The position numbers and the translations under genes are program-made. A model generated the notes under the pieces. That model ran no database searches. It was not told where the DNA came from and worked only from the letters and a program-made list of their open reading frames with translations. Positions 49,221 to 62,563 of a stretch of DNA of 64,000 bases are shown piece after piece (position 1 is the first letter of the stretch; the number at the start of each line of letters is the position of its first letter). The DNA comes from Sympetrum striolatum (lineage: Eukaryota; Arthropoda; Insecta; Odonata; Libellulidae), in the NCBI GenBank assembly GCA_947579665.1, contig CANPUZ010000073.1, positions 62,001 to 126,000 of the forward strand, in the 5' to 3' direction.

Positions 49221-51580
49221 ATTTTGCTAAAATTATTCGTTTTTCTTACTTTTTTCGGTCAAATCTCGATAAAATAAGGAAAATTAAGGGAAAAAAAGAG
49301 GAAAAAAATTGAAATTTCGCTAAAATTATTCATTTTTCTTGCTTTTTTCGGTCAAATCTCGATAAAATAACGAAAATTAAGGGAAAAAAAGAGGATTAAA
49401 ATTGAAATTTCGCAAAAATTATTCGTTTTTCTTGATTTTTTCGGTCAAATCTCGATAAAATAAGGAAAATTAAGGGAAAAAAGAGGAAAAAAATTGAAAT
49501 TTCGCTCAAATTATTCGTTTTTCTCGCCTTTTTCGGTCAAATCTCGATAAAATAAGGAAAATTAAGGGAAAAAAGAGGATAAAAATAGATATTTCGCTAA
49601 AATTATTCGTTTTTCTTGCTTTTTTCGGTCAAATCTCGATAAAATAAGGAAAATCAAAAGAAAAAAGTTGATAAAAATTGATATTTCGCTAAAATTATTC
49701 GTTTTTCTTGCTTTTTTCGGTCAAATCTCGATAAAATAACGAAAATCAAGGGAAAAAAGATGATAAAAATTGATATTTCGCTAAAATTATTCGTTTTTCT
49801 TGCTTTTTTCGGTCAAATCTCGATAAAATGAGGAAAATTAAGGGAAAAAAAGAGGAAAAAGATTGAAATTTCGCTAAAATTATTCGTTTTTCTTGCTTTT
49901 TCGGTCAAATCTCGATAAAATAAGGAAAATTAAGGGAAAAAAAGAGGAAAAAAATTGAAATTTTGCTAAAATTATTCGTTTTTCTTGCTTTTTTCGGTCA
50001 AATCTCGATAAAATAAGGAAAATTAAGGGAAAAAAAGAGGATAAAAATTGATATTTCGCTAAAATTATTCGTTTTTCTTGCTTTTTTCGGTCAAATCTCG
50101 ATAAAATAAGGAAAATTATGGGAAAAAAGAGGAAAAAAATAGAAATTTCGCTAAAATTATTCGTTTTTCTTGCTTTTTTCGGTCAAATCTCGATAAAATA
50201 AGGTAAATTAAGGGTAAAAAAGAGGAAAAAAATTGAAATTTCGCTAAAATTATTCGTTTTTCTTGCTTTTTTCGGTCAAATCTCGATAAAATGAGGAAAA
50301 TTAAGGGAAAAAACGAGGATAAAAATTGATATTTCGATAAAATTATTCGTTTTTCTTGCTTTTTTCGGACAAACCTCGATAAAATAAGGAAAATTAAGGG
50401 AAAAAAAGAGGAAAAAAATTGAAATTTCGCTAAAATTATTCGTTTTTCTAGCGTTTTTTGGTCAAATCTCGATAAAATAAGGAAAATTAAGGGAAAAAAG
50501 AGGATAAAAATTGATATTTTGCTAAAATTATTCGTTTTTCTTACTTTTTTCGGTCAAATCTCGATAAAATAAGGAAAATGAAGGGAAAAAAAGAGGAAAA
50601 AAATTGAAATTTCGCTAAAATTATTCGTTTTTCTTGCTTTTTTCGGTCAAATCTCGATAAAATAACGAAAATTAAGGGAAAAAAAGAGGATTAAAATTGA
50701 AATTTCGCAAAAATAATTCGTTTTTCTTGCTTTTTTCAAGCAAATCTCGATAAAATAAGGAAAATTAAGGGAAAAAAAGGGGAAAAAAATTGAAATTTCG
50801 CTAAAATTATTCGTTTTTCTTGCTTTTTTCGGCCAAATCTCGATAAAATAAGGAAAATTAAGGGAAAAAAAGAGGAAAAAAATTGAAATTTCGCTCAAAT
50901 TATTCGTTTTTCTCGCCTTCTTCGGTCAAATCTCGATAAAATAAGGAAAATTAAGGGAAAAATAGATATTTCGCTAAAATTATTCGTTTTTCTTGCTTTT
51001 TTCGGTCAAATCTCGATAAAATAAGGAAAATCAATGGAAAAAAGATGATAAAAATTGATATTTCGCTAAAATTATTCGTTTTTCTTGCTTTTTTCGGTCA
51101 AATCTCGATAAAATGAGGAAAATCAAGGGAAAAAAGATGATAAAAATTGATATTTCGCTAAAATTATTCGTTTTTCTTGCTTTTTTCGGTCAAATCTCGA
51201 TAAATTGAGGAAAATTATGGGAAAAAATAGGAAAAAGATTGAAATTTCGCTAAAATTATTCGTTTTTCTTGCTTTTTCGGTCAAATCTCGATAAAATAAG
51301 AAAATTAAGGGAAAAAAAGAGGAAAAAAATTGAAATTTCGCTAAAATTATTCGTTTTTCTTGCTTTTTTTCGGTCAAATCTCGATAAAATAAGGAAAATT
51401 AAGGGAAAAAAGAGGAAAAAAATAGAAATTTCGCTAAAATTATTCGTTTTTCTTGCTTTTTTCGGTCAAATCTCGATAACATAAGGAAAATTAAGGGTAA
51501 AAAAGAGGAAAAAAAAAGAAATTTCGCTCAAATTATTCGTTTTTCTTGCTTTTTTCGGTCAAATCTCGATAAAATAAGGA
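49221..51580 (+). repeat. Satellite block C3
   Basis: Near-exact copy of 27551-29940 (27147/48785 and 29009/50647, offset 21,638). It continues past the point where copy 1 turns to type B and runs on into the C/D region. Its part from about 50,010 is copied again at 59063 onward (offset 9,053). Confidence 0.8.
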
Positions 51581-53042
51581 AAATTAAGGGAAAAAAAGAG
51601 GAAAAAACTTGAAATTTCGCAAAAATTATTCGTTTTTCTTGCTTTTTTCGGTCAAATCTCGATAAAATAAGGAAAATAAAGGGAAAAAAGAGGAAAAAAA
51701 TAGAAATTTCGCTAAAATTATTCGTTTTTCTTGCTTTTTTCGGTCAAATCTCGATAAAATAAGGAAAATTAAGGGAAAAAAGAGGAAAAAAATTGAAATT
51801 TCGCTCAAATTATTCAATTTTCTTGCTTTTTTCGGTCAAATCATGATAAAATAAGGAAAAATAAGGGAAAAAAAGAGGATAAAAATTGATATTTCGCTAA
51901 AATTATTATTTTTTCTTGCTTTTTCGGTCAAATCTCGATAAAATAAGAAAATTAAGGGAAAAAAAGAGGAAAAAAATTGAAATTTCGCTAAAATTATTCG
52001 TTTTTCTTGCTTTTTTTCGGTCAAATCTCGATAAAATAAGGAAAATTAAGGGAAAAAAAGAGGATGAAAATTTATATTTCGCTAAAATTATTCGTTTTTC
52101 TTGCTTTTTTCGGTCAAATCTCGATAAAATAAGGAAAATTAAGGGAAAAAAGAGGAAAAAAATTGAAATTTCGCTAAAATTATTCGTTTTTCTTCCTTTT
52201 TTTCGGTCAAATCTCGATAACATAAGGAAAATTAAGGGTAAAAAAGAGGAAAAAAATTGAAATTTCGCTCAAATTATTCGTTTTTCTTGCTTTTTTCGGT
52301 CAAATCTCGATAAAATAAGGAAAATTAAGGGAAAAAAGAGGAAAAAACTTGAAATTTCGCAAAAATTATTCGTTTTTCTTGCTTTTTTCGGTCAAATCTC
52401 GATAAAATAAGGAAAATAAAGGGAAATAAAGAGGAAAAAAATTGAAATTTCGCTAAAATTATTCGTTTTTCTTGCTTTTTTCGGTCAAATCTCGATAAAA
52501 TAAGGAAAATTAAGGGAAAAAAAGAGGATAAAAATTGAAATTTCGCTCAAATTATTCAATTTTCTTGCTTTTTTCGGTCAAATCTTGATAAAAAAAGGAA
52601 AATTAAGGGAAAAAAAGAGGATAAAATTGATATTTCGCTAAAATTATTCGTTTTTCTTGCTTTTTTCGGTCAAATCTCGATAAAATAAGGAAAATCAAGG
52701 GAAAATAGATGATTAAAATTGATATTTCGCTAAAATTGTTCGTTTTTCTTGATTTTTGTGGTCAAATCTCGATAAAATAAGGAAAATTAAGGGAAAAAAA
52801 GAGGAAAAAAATTGAAATTTCGCTCAAATTGTTCGTTTTTCTAGCTTATTTCGGTCAAATCTCGATAAAATGAGGAAAATTAAGGGAAAAAAAGAGGAAA
52901 AAAATTGAAATTTCGCTAAAATTATTCGTTTTTCTTGCTTTTTTCGGTCAAATCTCGATAAAATAAGGAAAATTTAGGGAAAAAAGAGGAAAAAAATTGA
53001 AATTTCGCTAAAATTATTCGTTTTTCTTGCTTTTTTCGGTCA

Positions 53043-56000
53043 AATCGCGATAAAATGAGGAAAATTAAGGGAAAAAAAGAGGATAAAAATTGATATTTCG
53101 CTAAAATTATTCGTTTTTCTTGCTTTTTTCGGTGAAATATCGATAAAATAAGGAAAATCAAAGGAAAAAAGATGATAAAAATTGATATTTAGCTAAAATT
53201 TATTCGTTTTTCTTGCTATTTTCGGTCAAATCTTGATAAAATGTGGAAAATTAAGGGAAAAAAAGAGGAAAAAAATTGACATTTCGCTAAAATTATTCGT
53301 TTTTCTTGCTTTTTTATGTCAAATCTCGATAAAATAACGAAAATTAAGGGAAAAAAAGAGGAAAAAAATTGAAATTTCGCAAAAATTATTCGTTTTTCTT
53401 GCTTTTTTCGGTCAAATCTCGATAAAATAAGGAAAATTAAGGGAATAAAAGAGGATAAAAATTGATATTTCGCTAAAATTATTCGTTTTTCTTGCTTTAT
53501 TCGGACAAATCTCGATAAAATAAGGAAATTTAAGGGAAAAAAAGAGGAAAAAAATTGAAATTTCGCTAAAATTATTCGTTTTTCTTGCTTTTTTCGGTCA
53601 AATCTCGATAAAATAACGAAAATTAAGGGAAAAAAAGAGGATTAAAATTGAAATTTCGCAAAAATTATTCGTTTTTCTTGCTTTTTTCAAGCAAATCTCG
53701 ATAAAATAAGGAAAATTAAGGGAAAAAAGGGGAAAAAAATTGAAATTTCGCTAAAATTATTCGTTTTTCTTGATTTTTTCGGTCAAATCTCGATAAAATA
53801 AGGAAAATTAAGGGAAAAAAGAGGAAAAAAATTGAAATTTCGCTCAAATTATTCGTTTTTCTCGCCTTTTTCGGTCAAATCTCGATAAAATAAGGAAAAT
53901 TAAGGGAAAAAAGAGGATAAAAATAGATATTTCGCTAAAATTATTCGTTTTTCTTGCTTTTTTCGGTCAAATCTCGATAAAATAAGGAAAATCAAAAGAA
54001 AAAAGTTGATAAAAATTGATATTTCGCTAAAATTATTCGTTTTTCTTGCTTTTTTCGGTCAAATCTCGATAAAATAACGAAAATCAAGGGAAAAAAGATG
54101 ATAAAAATTGATATTTCGCTAAAATTATTCGTTTTTCTTGCTTTTTTCGGTCAAATCTCGATAAAATGAGGAAAATTAAGGGAAAAAAAGAGGATAAAAA
54201 TAGATATTTCGCTAAAATTATTCGTTTTTCTTGCTTTTTTCGGTCAAATCTCGATAAAATAAGGAAAATCAAAAGAAAAAAGTTGATAAAAATTGATATT
54301 TCGCTAAAATTATTCGTTTTTCTTGCTTTTTTCGGTCAAATCTCGATAAAATAAGGAAAATAAAGGGAAAAAAGAGGAAAAAAATAGAAATTTCGCTAAA
54401 ATTATTCGTTTTTCTTGCTTTTTTCGGTCAAATCTCGATAAAATAAGGAAAATTAAGGGAAAAAAGAGGAAAAAAATTGAAATTTCGCTCAAATTATTCA
54501 ATTTTCTTGCTTTTTTCGGTCAAATCATGATAAAATAAGGAAAAATAAGGGAAAAAAAGAGGATAAAAATTGATATTTCGCTAAAATTATTATTTTTTCT
54601 TGCTTTTTCGGTCAAATCGCGATAAAATGAGGAAAATTAAGGGAAAAAAAGAGGATAAAAATTGATATTTCGCTAAAATTATTCGTTTTTCTTGCTTTTT
54701 TCGGTGAAATATCGATAAAATAAGGAAAATCAAAGGAAAAAAGATGATAAAAATTGATATTTAGCTAAAATTTATTCGTTTTTCTTGCTATTTTCGGTCA
54801 AATCTTGATAAAATGTGGAAAATTAAGGGAAAAAAAGAGGAAAAAAATTGACATTTCGCTAAAATTATTCGTTTTTCTTGCTTTTTTATGTCAAATCTCG
54901 ATAAAATAACGAAAATTAAGGGAAAAAAAGAGGAAAAAAATTGAAATTTCGCAAAAATTATTCGTTTTTCTTGCTTTTTTCGGTCAAATCTCGATAAAAT
55001 AAGGAAAATTAAGGGAATAAAAGAGGATAAAAATTGATATTTCGCTAAAATTATTCGTTTTTCTTGCTTTATTCGGACAAATCTCGATAAAATAAGGAAA
55101 TTTAAGGGAAAAAAAGAGGAAAAAAATTGAAATTTCGCTAAAATTATTCGTTTTTCTTGCTTTTTTCGGTCAAATCTCGATAAAATAACGAAAATTAAGG
55201 GAAAAAAAGAGGATTAAAATTGAAATTTCGCAAAAATTATTCGTTTTTCTTGCTTTTTTCAAGCAAATCTCGATAAAATAAGGAAAATTAAGGGAAAAAA
55301 GGGGAAAAAAATTGAAATTTCGCTAAAATTATTCGTTTTTCTTGATTTTTTCGGTCAAATCTCGATAAAATAAGGAAAATTAAGGGAAAAAAGAGGAAAA
55401 AAATTGAAATTTCGCTCAAATTATTCGTTTTTCTCGCCTTTTTCGGTCAAATCTCGATAAAATAAGGAAAATTAAGGGAAAAAAGAGGATAAAAATAGAT
55501 ATTTCGCTAAAATTATTCGTTTTTCTTGCTTTTTTCGGTCAAATCTCGATAAAATAAGGAAAATCAAAAGAAAAAAGTTGATAAAAATTGATATTTCGCT
55601 AAAATTATTCGTTTTTCTTGCTTTTTTTCGGTCAAATCTCGATAAAATAACGAAAATCAAGGGAAAAAAGATGATAAAAATTGATATTTCGCTAAAATTA
55701 TTCGTTTTTCTTGCTTTTTTCGGTCAAATCTCGATAAAATGAGGAAAATTAAGGGAAAAAAAAGAGGATAAAAATAGATATTTCGCTAAAATTATTCGTT
55801 TTTCTTGCTTTTTTCGGTCAAATCTCGATAAAATAAGGAAAATCAAAAGAAAAAAGTTGATAAAAATTGATATTTCGCTAAAATTATTCGTTTTTCTTGC
55901 TTTTTTTCGGTCAAATCTCGATAAAATAAGGAAAATAAAGGGAAAAAAGAGGAAAAAAATAGAAATTTCGCTAAAATTATTCGTTTTTCTTGCTTTTTTC

Positions 56001-56180
56001 GGTCAAATCTCGATAAAATAAGGAAAATTAAGGGAAAAAAGAGGAAAAAAATTGAAATTTCGCTCAAATTATTCAATTTTCTTGCTTTTTTCGGTCAAAT
56101 CATGATAAAATAAGGAAAAATAAGGGAAAAAAAGAGGATAAAAATTGATATTTCGCTAAAATTATTATTTTTTCTTGCTT
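53043..56180 (+). repeat. 1.57-kb tandem duplication (17 monomers)
   Basis: aatcgcgat at 53043 and 54615, and aaaatttattcg near 53198 and 54769, give an offset of 1,571-1,572 bp. The joint lies at about 54,600: the attattttttc monomer, followed by aatctcgat with aagaaaatt at 51.93, 56.19 and 60.98 kb, is here followed by aatcgcgat. Such a hybrid monomer is the expected product of one unequal exchange between D-type units. Confidence 0.85.
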
Positions 56181-58063
56181 TTTCGGTCAAATCTCGATAA
56201 AATAAGAAAATTAAGGGAAAAAAAGAGGAAAAAAATTGAAATTTCGCTAAAATTATTCGTTTTTCTTGCTTTTTTCGGTCAAATCTCGATAAAATAAGGA
56301 AAATTAAGGGAAAAAAAGAGGATGAAAATTTATATTTCGCTAAAATTATTCGTTTTTCTTGCTTTTTTCGGTCAAATCTCGATAAAATAAGGAAAATTAA
56401 GGGAAAAAAGAGGAAAAAAATTGAAATTTCGCTAAAATTATTCGTTTTTCTTCCTTTTTTCGGTCAAATCTCGATAACATAAGGAAAATTAAGGGTAAAA
56501 AAGAGGAAAAAAATTGAAATTTCGCTCAAATTATTCGTTTTTCTTGCTTTTTTCGGTCAAATCTCGATAAAATAAGGAAAATTAAGGGAAAAAAAGAGGA
56601 TAAAAATTGAAATTTCGCTCAAATTATTCAATTTTCTTGCTTTTTTCGGTCAAATCTTGATAAAAAAAGGAAAATTAAGGGAAAAAAAGAGGATAAAATT
56701 GATATTTCGCTAAAATTATTCGTTTTTCTTGCTTTTTTCGGTCAAATCTCGATAAAATAAGGAAAATCAAGGGAAAATAGATGATTAAAATTGATATTTC
56801 GCTAAAATTGTTCGTTTTTCTTGATTTTTGTGGTCAAATCTCGATAAAATAAGGAAAATTAAGGGAAAAAAAGAGGAAAAAAATTGAAATTTCGCTCAAA
56901 TTGTTCGTTTTTCTAGCTTATTTCGGTCAAATCTCGATAAAATGAGGAAAATTAAGGGAAAAAAAGAGGAAAAAAATTGAAATTTCGCTAAAATTATTCG
57001 TTTTTCTTGCTTTTTTCGGTCAAATCTCGATAAAATAAGGAAAATTTAGGGAAAAAAGAGGAAAAAAATTGAAATTTCGCTAAAATTATTCGTTTTTCTT
57101 GCTTTTTTCGGTCAAATCGCGATAAAATGAGGAAAATTAAGGGAAAAAAAGAGGATAAAAATTGATATTTCGCTAAAATTATTCGTTTTTCTTGCTTTTT
57201 TCGGTGAAATATCGATAAAATAAGGAAAATCAAAGGAAAAAAGATGATAAAAATTGATATTTAGCTAAAATTTATTCGTTTTTCTTGCTATTTTCGGTCA
57301 AATCTTGATAAAATGTGGAAAATTAAGGGAAAAAAAGAGGAAAAAAATTGACATTTCGCTAAAATTATTCGTTTTTCTTGCTTTTTTATGTCAAATCTCG
57401 ATAAAATAACGAAAATTAAGGGAAAAAAAGAGGAAAAAAATTGAAATTTCGCAAAAATTATTCGTTTTTCTTGCTTTTTTCGGTCAAATCTCGATAAAAT
57501 AAGGAAAATTAAGGGAATAAAAGAGGATAAAAATTGATATTTCGCTAAAATTATTCGTTTTTCTTGCTTTATTCGGACAAATCTCGATAAAATAAGGAAA
57601 TTTAAGGGAAAAAAAGAGGAAAAAAATTGAAATTTCGCTAAAATTATTCGTTTTTCTTGCTTTTTTCGGTCAAATCTCGATAAAATAACGAAAATTAAGG
57701 GAAAAAAAGAGGATTAAAATTGAAATTTCGCAAAAATTATTCGTTTTTCTTGCTTTTTTCAAGCAAATCTCGATAAAATAAGGAAAATTAAGGGAAAAAA
57801 GGGGAAAAAAATTGAAATTTCGCTAAAATTATTCGTTTTTCTTGATTTTTTCGGTCAAATCTCGATAAAATAAGGAAAATTAAGGGAAAAAAGAGGAAAA
57901 AAATTGAAATTTCGCTCAAATTATTCGTTTTTCTCGCCTTTTTCGGTCAAATCTCGATAAAATAAGGAAAATTAAGGGAAAAAAGAGGATAAAAATAGAT
58001 ATTTCGCTAAAATTATTCGTTTTTCTTGCTTTTTTTCGGTCAAATCTCGATAAAATAAGGAAA

Positions 58064-58900
58064 ATCAAAAGAAAAAAGTTGATAAAAATTGATATTTCGC
58101 TAAAATTATTCGTTTTTCTTGCTTTTTTCGGTCAAATCTCGATAAAATAACGAAAATCAAGGGAAAAAGATGATAAAAATTGATATTTCGCTAAAATTAT
58201 TCGTTTTTCTTGCTTTTTTCGGTCAAATCTCGATAAAATGAGGAAAATTAAGGGAAAAAAAGAGGATAAAAATAGATATTTCGCTAAAATTATTCGTTTT
58301 TCTTGCTTTTTTCGGTCAAATCTCGATAAAATAAGGAAAATCAAAAGAAAAAAGTTGATAAAAATTGATATTTCGCTAAAATTATTCGTTTTTCTTGCTT
58401 TTTTCGGTCAAATCTCGATAAAATAACGAAAATCAAGGGAAAAAAGATGATAAAAATTGATATTTCGCTAAAATTATTCGTTTTTCTTGCTTTTTTCGGT
58501 CAAATCTCGATAAAATAAGGAAAATCAAAAGAAAAAAGTTGATAAAAATTGATATTTCGCTAAAATTATTCGTTTTTCTTGCTTTTTTCGGTCAAATCTC
58601 GATAAAATAACGAAAATCAAGGGAAAAATGATGATAAAAATTGATATTTCGCTAAAATTATTCGTTTTTCTTGCTTTTTTCGGTCAAATCTCGATAAAAT
58701 GAGGAAAATTAAGGGAAGAAAAGAGGATAAAAATAGATATTTCGCTAAAATTATTCGTTTTTCTTGCTTTTTTCGGTCAAATCTCGATAAAATAAGGAAA
58801 ATCAAAAGAAAAAAGTTGATAAAAATTGATATTTCGCTAAAATTATTCGTTTTTCTTGCTTTTTTCGGTCAAATCTCGATAAAATAACGAAAATCAAGGG
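58064..58900 (+). repeat. Local expansion of a three-monomer unit
   Basis: The word atcaaaag lies at 58064, 58340, 58524 and 58801, with steps of 276, 184 and 277 bp (3, 2 and 3 monomers). The trimer is atcaaaag/agttg, then aacg with gatgataaaa, then aaaatgagg with atagatattt. It is present as a pair at 53991/54268 and at 55563/55842, but here in four steps, one with a unit missing. It is the smallest HOR in the window. Confidence 0.8.
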
Positions 58901-59062
58901 AAAAAAGATGATAAAAATTGATATTTCGCTAAAATTATTCGTTTTTCTTGCTTTTTTCGAAAAATCTCGATAAAATGAGGAAAATTAAGGGAAAAAAAGA
59001 GGAAAAAGATTGAAATTTCGCTAAAATTATTCGTTTTTCTTGCTTTTTCGGTCAAATCTCGA

Positions 59063-62000
59063 TAAAATAAGGAAAATTAAGGGAAAAAAAGAGGATAAAA
59101 ATTGATATTTCGCTAAAATTATTCGTTTTTCTTGCTTTTTTCGGTCAAATCTCGATAAAATAAGGAAAATTATGGGAAAAAAGAGGAAAAAAATAGAAAT
59201 TTCGCTAAAATTATTCGTTTTTCTTGCTTTTTTCGGTCAAATCTCGATAAAATAAGGTAAATTAAGGGTAAAAAAGAGGAAAAAAATTGAAATTTCGCTA
59301 AAATTATTCGTTTTTCTTGCTTTTTTCGGTCAAATCTCGATAAAATGAGGAAAATTAAGGGAAAAACGAGGATAAAAATTGATATTTCGATAAAATTATT
59401 CGTTTTTCTTGCTTTTTTCGGACAAACCTCGATAAAATAAGGAAAATTAAGGGAAAAAAAGAGGAAAAAAATTGAAATTTCGCTAAAATTATTCGTTTTT
59501 CTAGCGTTTTTTGGTCAAATCTCGATAAAATAAGGAAAATTAAGGGAAAAAAGAGGATAAAAATTGATATTTTGCTAAAATTATTCGTTTTTCTTACTTT
59601 TTTCGGTCAAATCTCGATAAAATAAGGAAAATGAAGGGAAAAAAAGAGGAAAAAAATTGAAATTTCGCTAAAATTATTCGTTTTTCTTGCTTTTTTCGGT
59701 CAAATCTCGATAAAATAACGAAAATTAAGGGAAAAAAAGAGGATTAAAATTGAAATTTCGCAAAAATTATTCGTTTTTCTTGCTTTTTTCAAGCAAATCT
59801 CGATAAAATAAGGAAAATTAAGGGAAAAAAAGGGGAAAAAAATTGAAATTTCGCTAAAATTATTCGTTTTTCTTGCTTTTTTCGGCCAAATCTCGATAAA
59901 ATAAGGAAAATTAAGGGAAAAAAAGAGGAAAAAAATTGAAATTTCGCTCAAATTATTCGTTTTTCTCGCCTTCTTCGGTCAAATCTCGACAAAATAAGGA
60001 AAATTAAGGGAAAAATAGATATTTCGCTAAAATTATTCGTTTTTCTTGCTTTTTTCGGTCAAATCTCGATAAAATAAGGAAAATCAATGGAAAAAAGATG
60101 ATAAAAATTGATATTTCGCTAAAATTATTCGTTTTTCTTGCTTTTTTCGGTCAAATCTCGATAAAATGAGGAAAATCAAGGGAAAAAAGATGATAAAAAT
60201 TGATATTTCGCTAAAATTATTCGTTTTTCTTGCTTTTTTCGGTCAAATCTCGATAAATTGAGGAAAATTAAGGGTAAAAATAGGAAAAAGATTGAAATTT
60301 CGCTAAAATTATTCGTTTTTCTTGCTTTTTCGGTCAAATCTCGATAAAATAAGAAAATTAAGGGAAAAAAAGAGGAAAAAAATTGAAATTTCGCTAAAAT
60401 TATTCGTTTTTCTTGCTTTTTTCGGTCAAATCTCGATAAAATAAGGAAAATTAAGGGAAAAAAGAGGAAAAAAATAGAAATTTCGCTAAAATTATTCGTT
60501 TTTCTTGCTTTTTTCGGTCAAATCTCGATAACATAAGGAAAATTAAGGGTAAAAAAGAGGAAAAAAAAAGAAATTTCGCTCAAATTATTCGTTTTTCTTG
60601 CTTTTTTCGGTCAAATCTCGATAAAATAAGGAAAATTAAGGGAAAAAAAGAGGAAAAAACTTGAAATTTCGCAAAAATTATTCGTTTTTCTTGCTTTTTT
60701 CGGTCAAATCTCGATAAAATAAGGAAAATAAAGGGAAAAAAGAGGAAAAAAATAGAAATTTCGCTAAAATTATTCGTTTTTCTTGCTTTTTTCGGTCAAA
60801 TCTCGATAAAATAAGGAAAATTAAGGGAAAAAAGAGGAAAAAAATTGAAATTTCGCTCAAATTATTCAATTTTCTTGCTTTTTTCGGTCAAATCTTGATA
60901 AAATAAGGAAAAATAAGGGAAAAAAAGAGGATAAAAATTGATATTTCGCTAAAATTATTATTTTTTCTTGCTTTTTCGGTCAAATCTCGATAAAATAAGA
61001 AAATTAAGGGAAAAAAAGAGGAAAAAAATTGAAATTTCGCTAAAATTATTCGTTTTTCTTGCTTTTTTCGGTCAAATCTCGATAAAATAAGGAAAATTAA
61101 GGGAAAAAAAGAGGATGAAAATTTATATTTCGCTAAAATTATTCGTTTTTCTTGCTTTTTTCGGTCAAATCTCGATAAAATAAGGAAAATTAAGGGAAAA
61201 AAGAGGAAAAAAATAGAAATTTCGCTAAAATTATTCGTTTTTCTTCCTTTTTTCGGTCAAATCTCGATAACATAAGGAAAATTAAGGGTAAAAAAGAGGA
61301 AAAAAATTGAAATTTCGCTCAAATTATTCGTTTTTCTTGCTTTTTTCGGTCAAATCTCGATAAAATAAGGAAAATTAAGGGAAAAAAGAGGAAAAAACTT
61401 GAAATTTCGCAAAAATTATTCGTTTTTCTTGCTTTTTTCGGTCAAATCTCGATAAAATAAGGAAAATAAAGGGAAAAAAAGAGGAAAAAAATTGAAATTT
61501 CGCTAAAATTATTCGTTTTTCTTGCTTTTTTCGGTCAAATCTCGATAAAATAAGGAAAATTAAGGGAAAAAAAGAGGATAAAAATTGAAATTTCGCTCAA
61601 ATTATTCAATTTTCTTGATTTTTTCGGTCAAATCTTGATAAAAAAAGGAAAATTAAGGGAAAAAAAGAGGATAAAAATTGATATTTCGCTAAAATTATTC
61701 GTTTTTTCTTGCTTTTTTCGGTCAAATCTCGATAAAATAAGGAAAATCAAGGGAAAAAAGATAAATTAAAATTGATATTTCGCTAAAATTGTTCGTTTTT
61801 CTTGATTTTTGTGGTCAAATCTCGATAAAATAAGGAAAATTAAGGGAAAAAAAGAGGAAAAAAATTGAAATTTCGCTCAAATTGTTCGTTTTTCTAGCTT
61901 ATTTCGGTCAAATCTCGATAAAATGAGGAAAATTAAGGGAAAAAAAGAGGAAAAAAATTGAAATTTCGCTAAAATTATTCGTTTTTCTTGCTTTTTCCGG

Positions 62001-62563
62001 TCAAATCTCGATAAAATAAGGAAAATTTAGGGAAAAAAGAGGAAAAAAATTGAAATTTCGCTAAAATTATTCGTTTTTCTTGCTTTTTTCGGTCAAATCG
62101 CGATAAAATGAGGAAAATTAAGGGAAAAAAAGAGGATAAAAATTGATATTTCGCTAAAATTATTCGTTTTTCTTGCTTTTTTCGGTGAAATATCGATAAA
62201 ATAAGGAAAATCAAAGGAAAAAAGATGATAAAAATTGATATTTAGCTAAAATTTATTCGTTTTTCTTGCTATTTTCGGTCAAATCTTGATAAAATGTGGA
62301 AAATTAAGGGAAAAAAAGAGGAAAAAAATTGACATTTCGCTAAAATTATTCGTTTTTCTTGCTTTTTTATGTCAAATCTCGATAAAATAACGAAAATTAA
62401 GGGAAAAAAAGAGGAAAAAATTGAAATTTCGCAAAAATTATTCGTTTTTCTTGCTTTTTTCGGTCAAATCTCGATAAAATAAGGAAAATTAAGGGAATAA
62501 AAGAGGATAAAAATTGATATTTCGCTAAAATTATTCGTTTTTCTTGCTTTATTCGGACAAACC
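59063..62563 (+). repeat. 9.05-kb-spaced duplicate of 50010-53510
   Basis: Pairs 50647/59700, 51626/60678 and 52922/61975 all lie 9,052-9,053 bp apart. Left of 59,063 the offset is one monomer larger (49653/58801, 9,148), because the ttttgct unit near 49,965 is absent near 59,080. The copy ends near 62,563, where gacaaaatt and ctagc units replace the plain ones at 53.54 kb. A cgacaaaataagg variant appears at 59,986 and 62,563. Confidence 0.8.

Larger units (their letters stand above)
30621..51580 (+). repeat. Super-repeat copy 2
   Basis: About 20.9 kb repeating 2801-29940 in the same block order. Differences from copy 1: an insertion of about 1 kb at 31.68-32.72 kb that includes a four-monomer tandem duplication; loss of one monomer near 37,060; a net loss of about two monomers at 38.05 kb; two fewer at 39.2 kb; two extra at 43.2-43.4 kb; a six-monomer replacement at 44850-45400; one H6 unit fewer; and absence of the 6.29-kb duplication. 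The last two fully explain the change of offset from 28,482 to 21,638 (6,844 = 6,289 + 555). Confidence 0.8.

Noticed and set aside
54166..54354. Plus-strand open frames starting with a true ATG (54166, 58238, 58699).
   Set aside because: The ATG is the aaaatgagg variant of the monomer. The frames are about two monomers long and consist of lysine-rich repeat translation; they are the complementary shadow of the same satellite.
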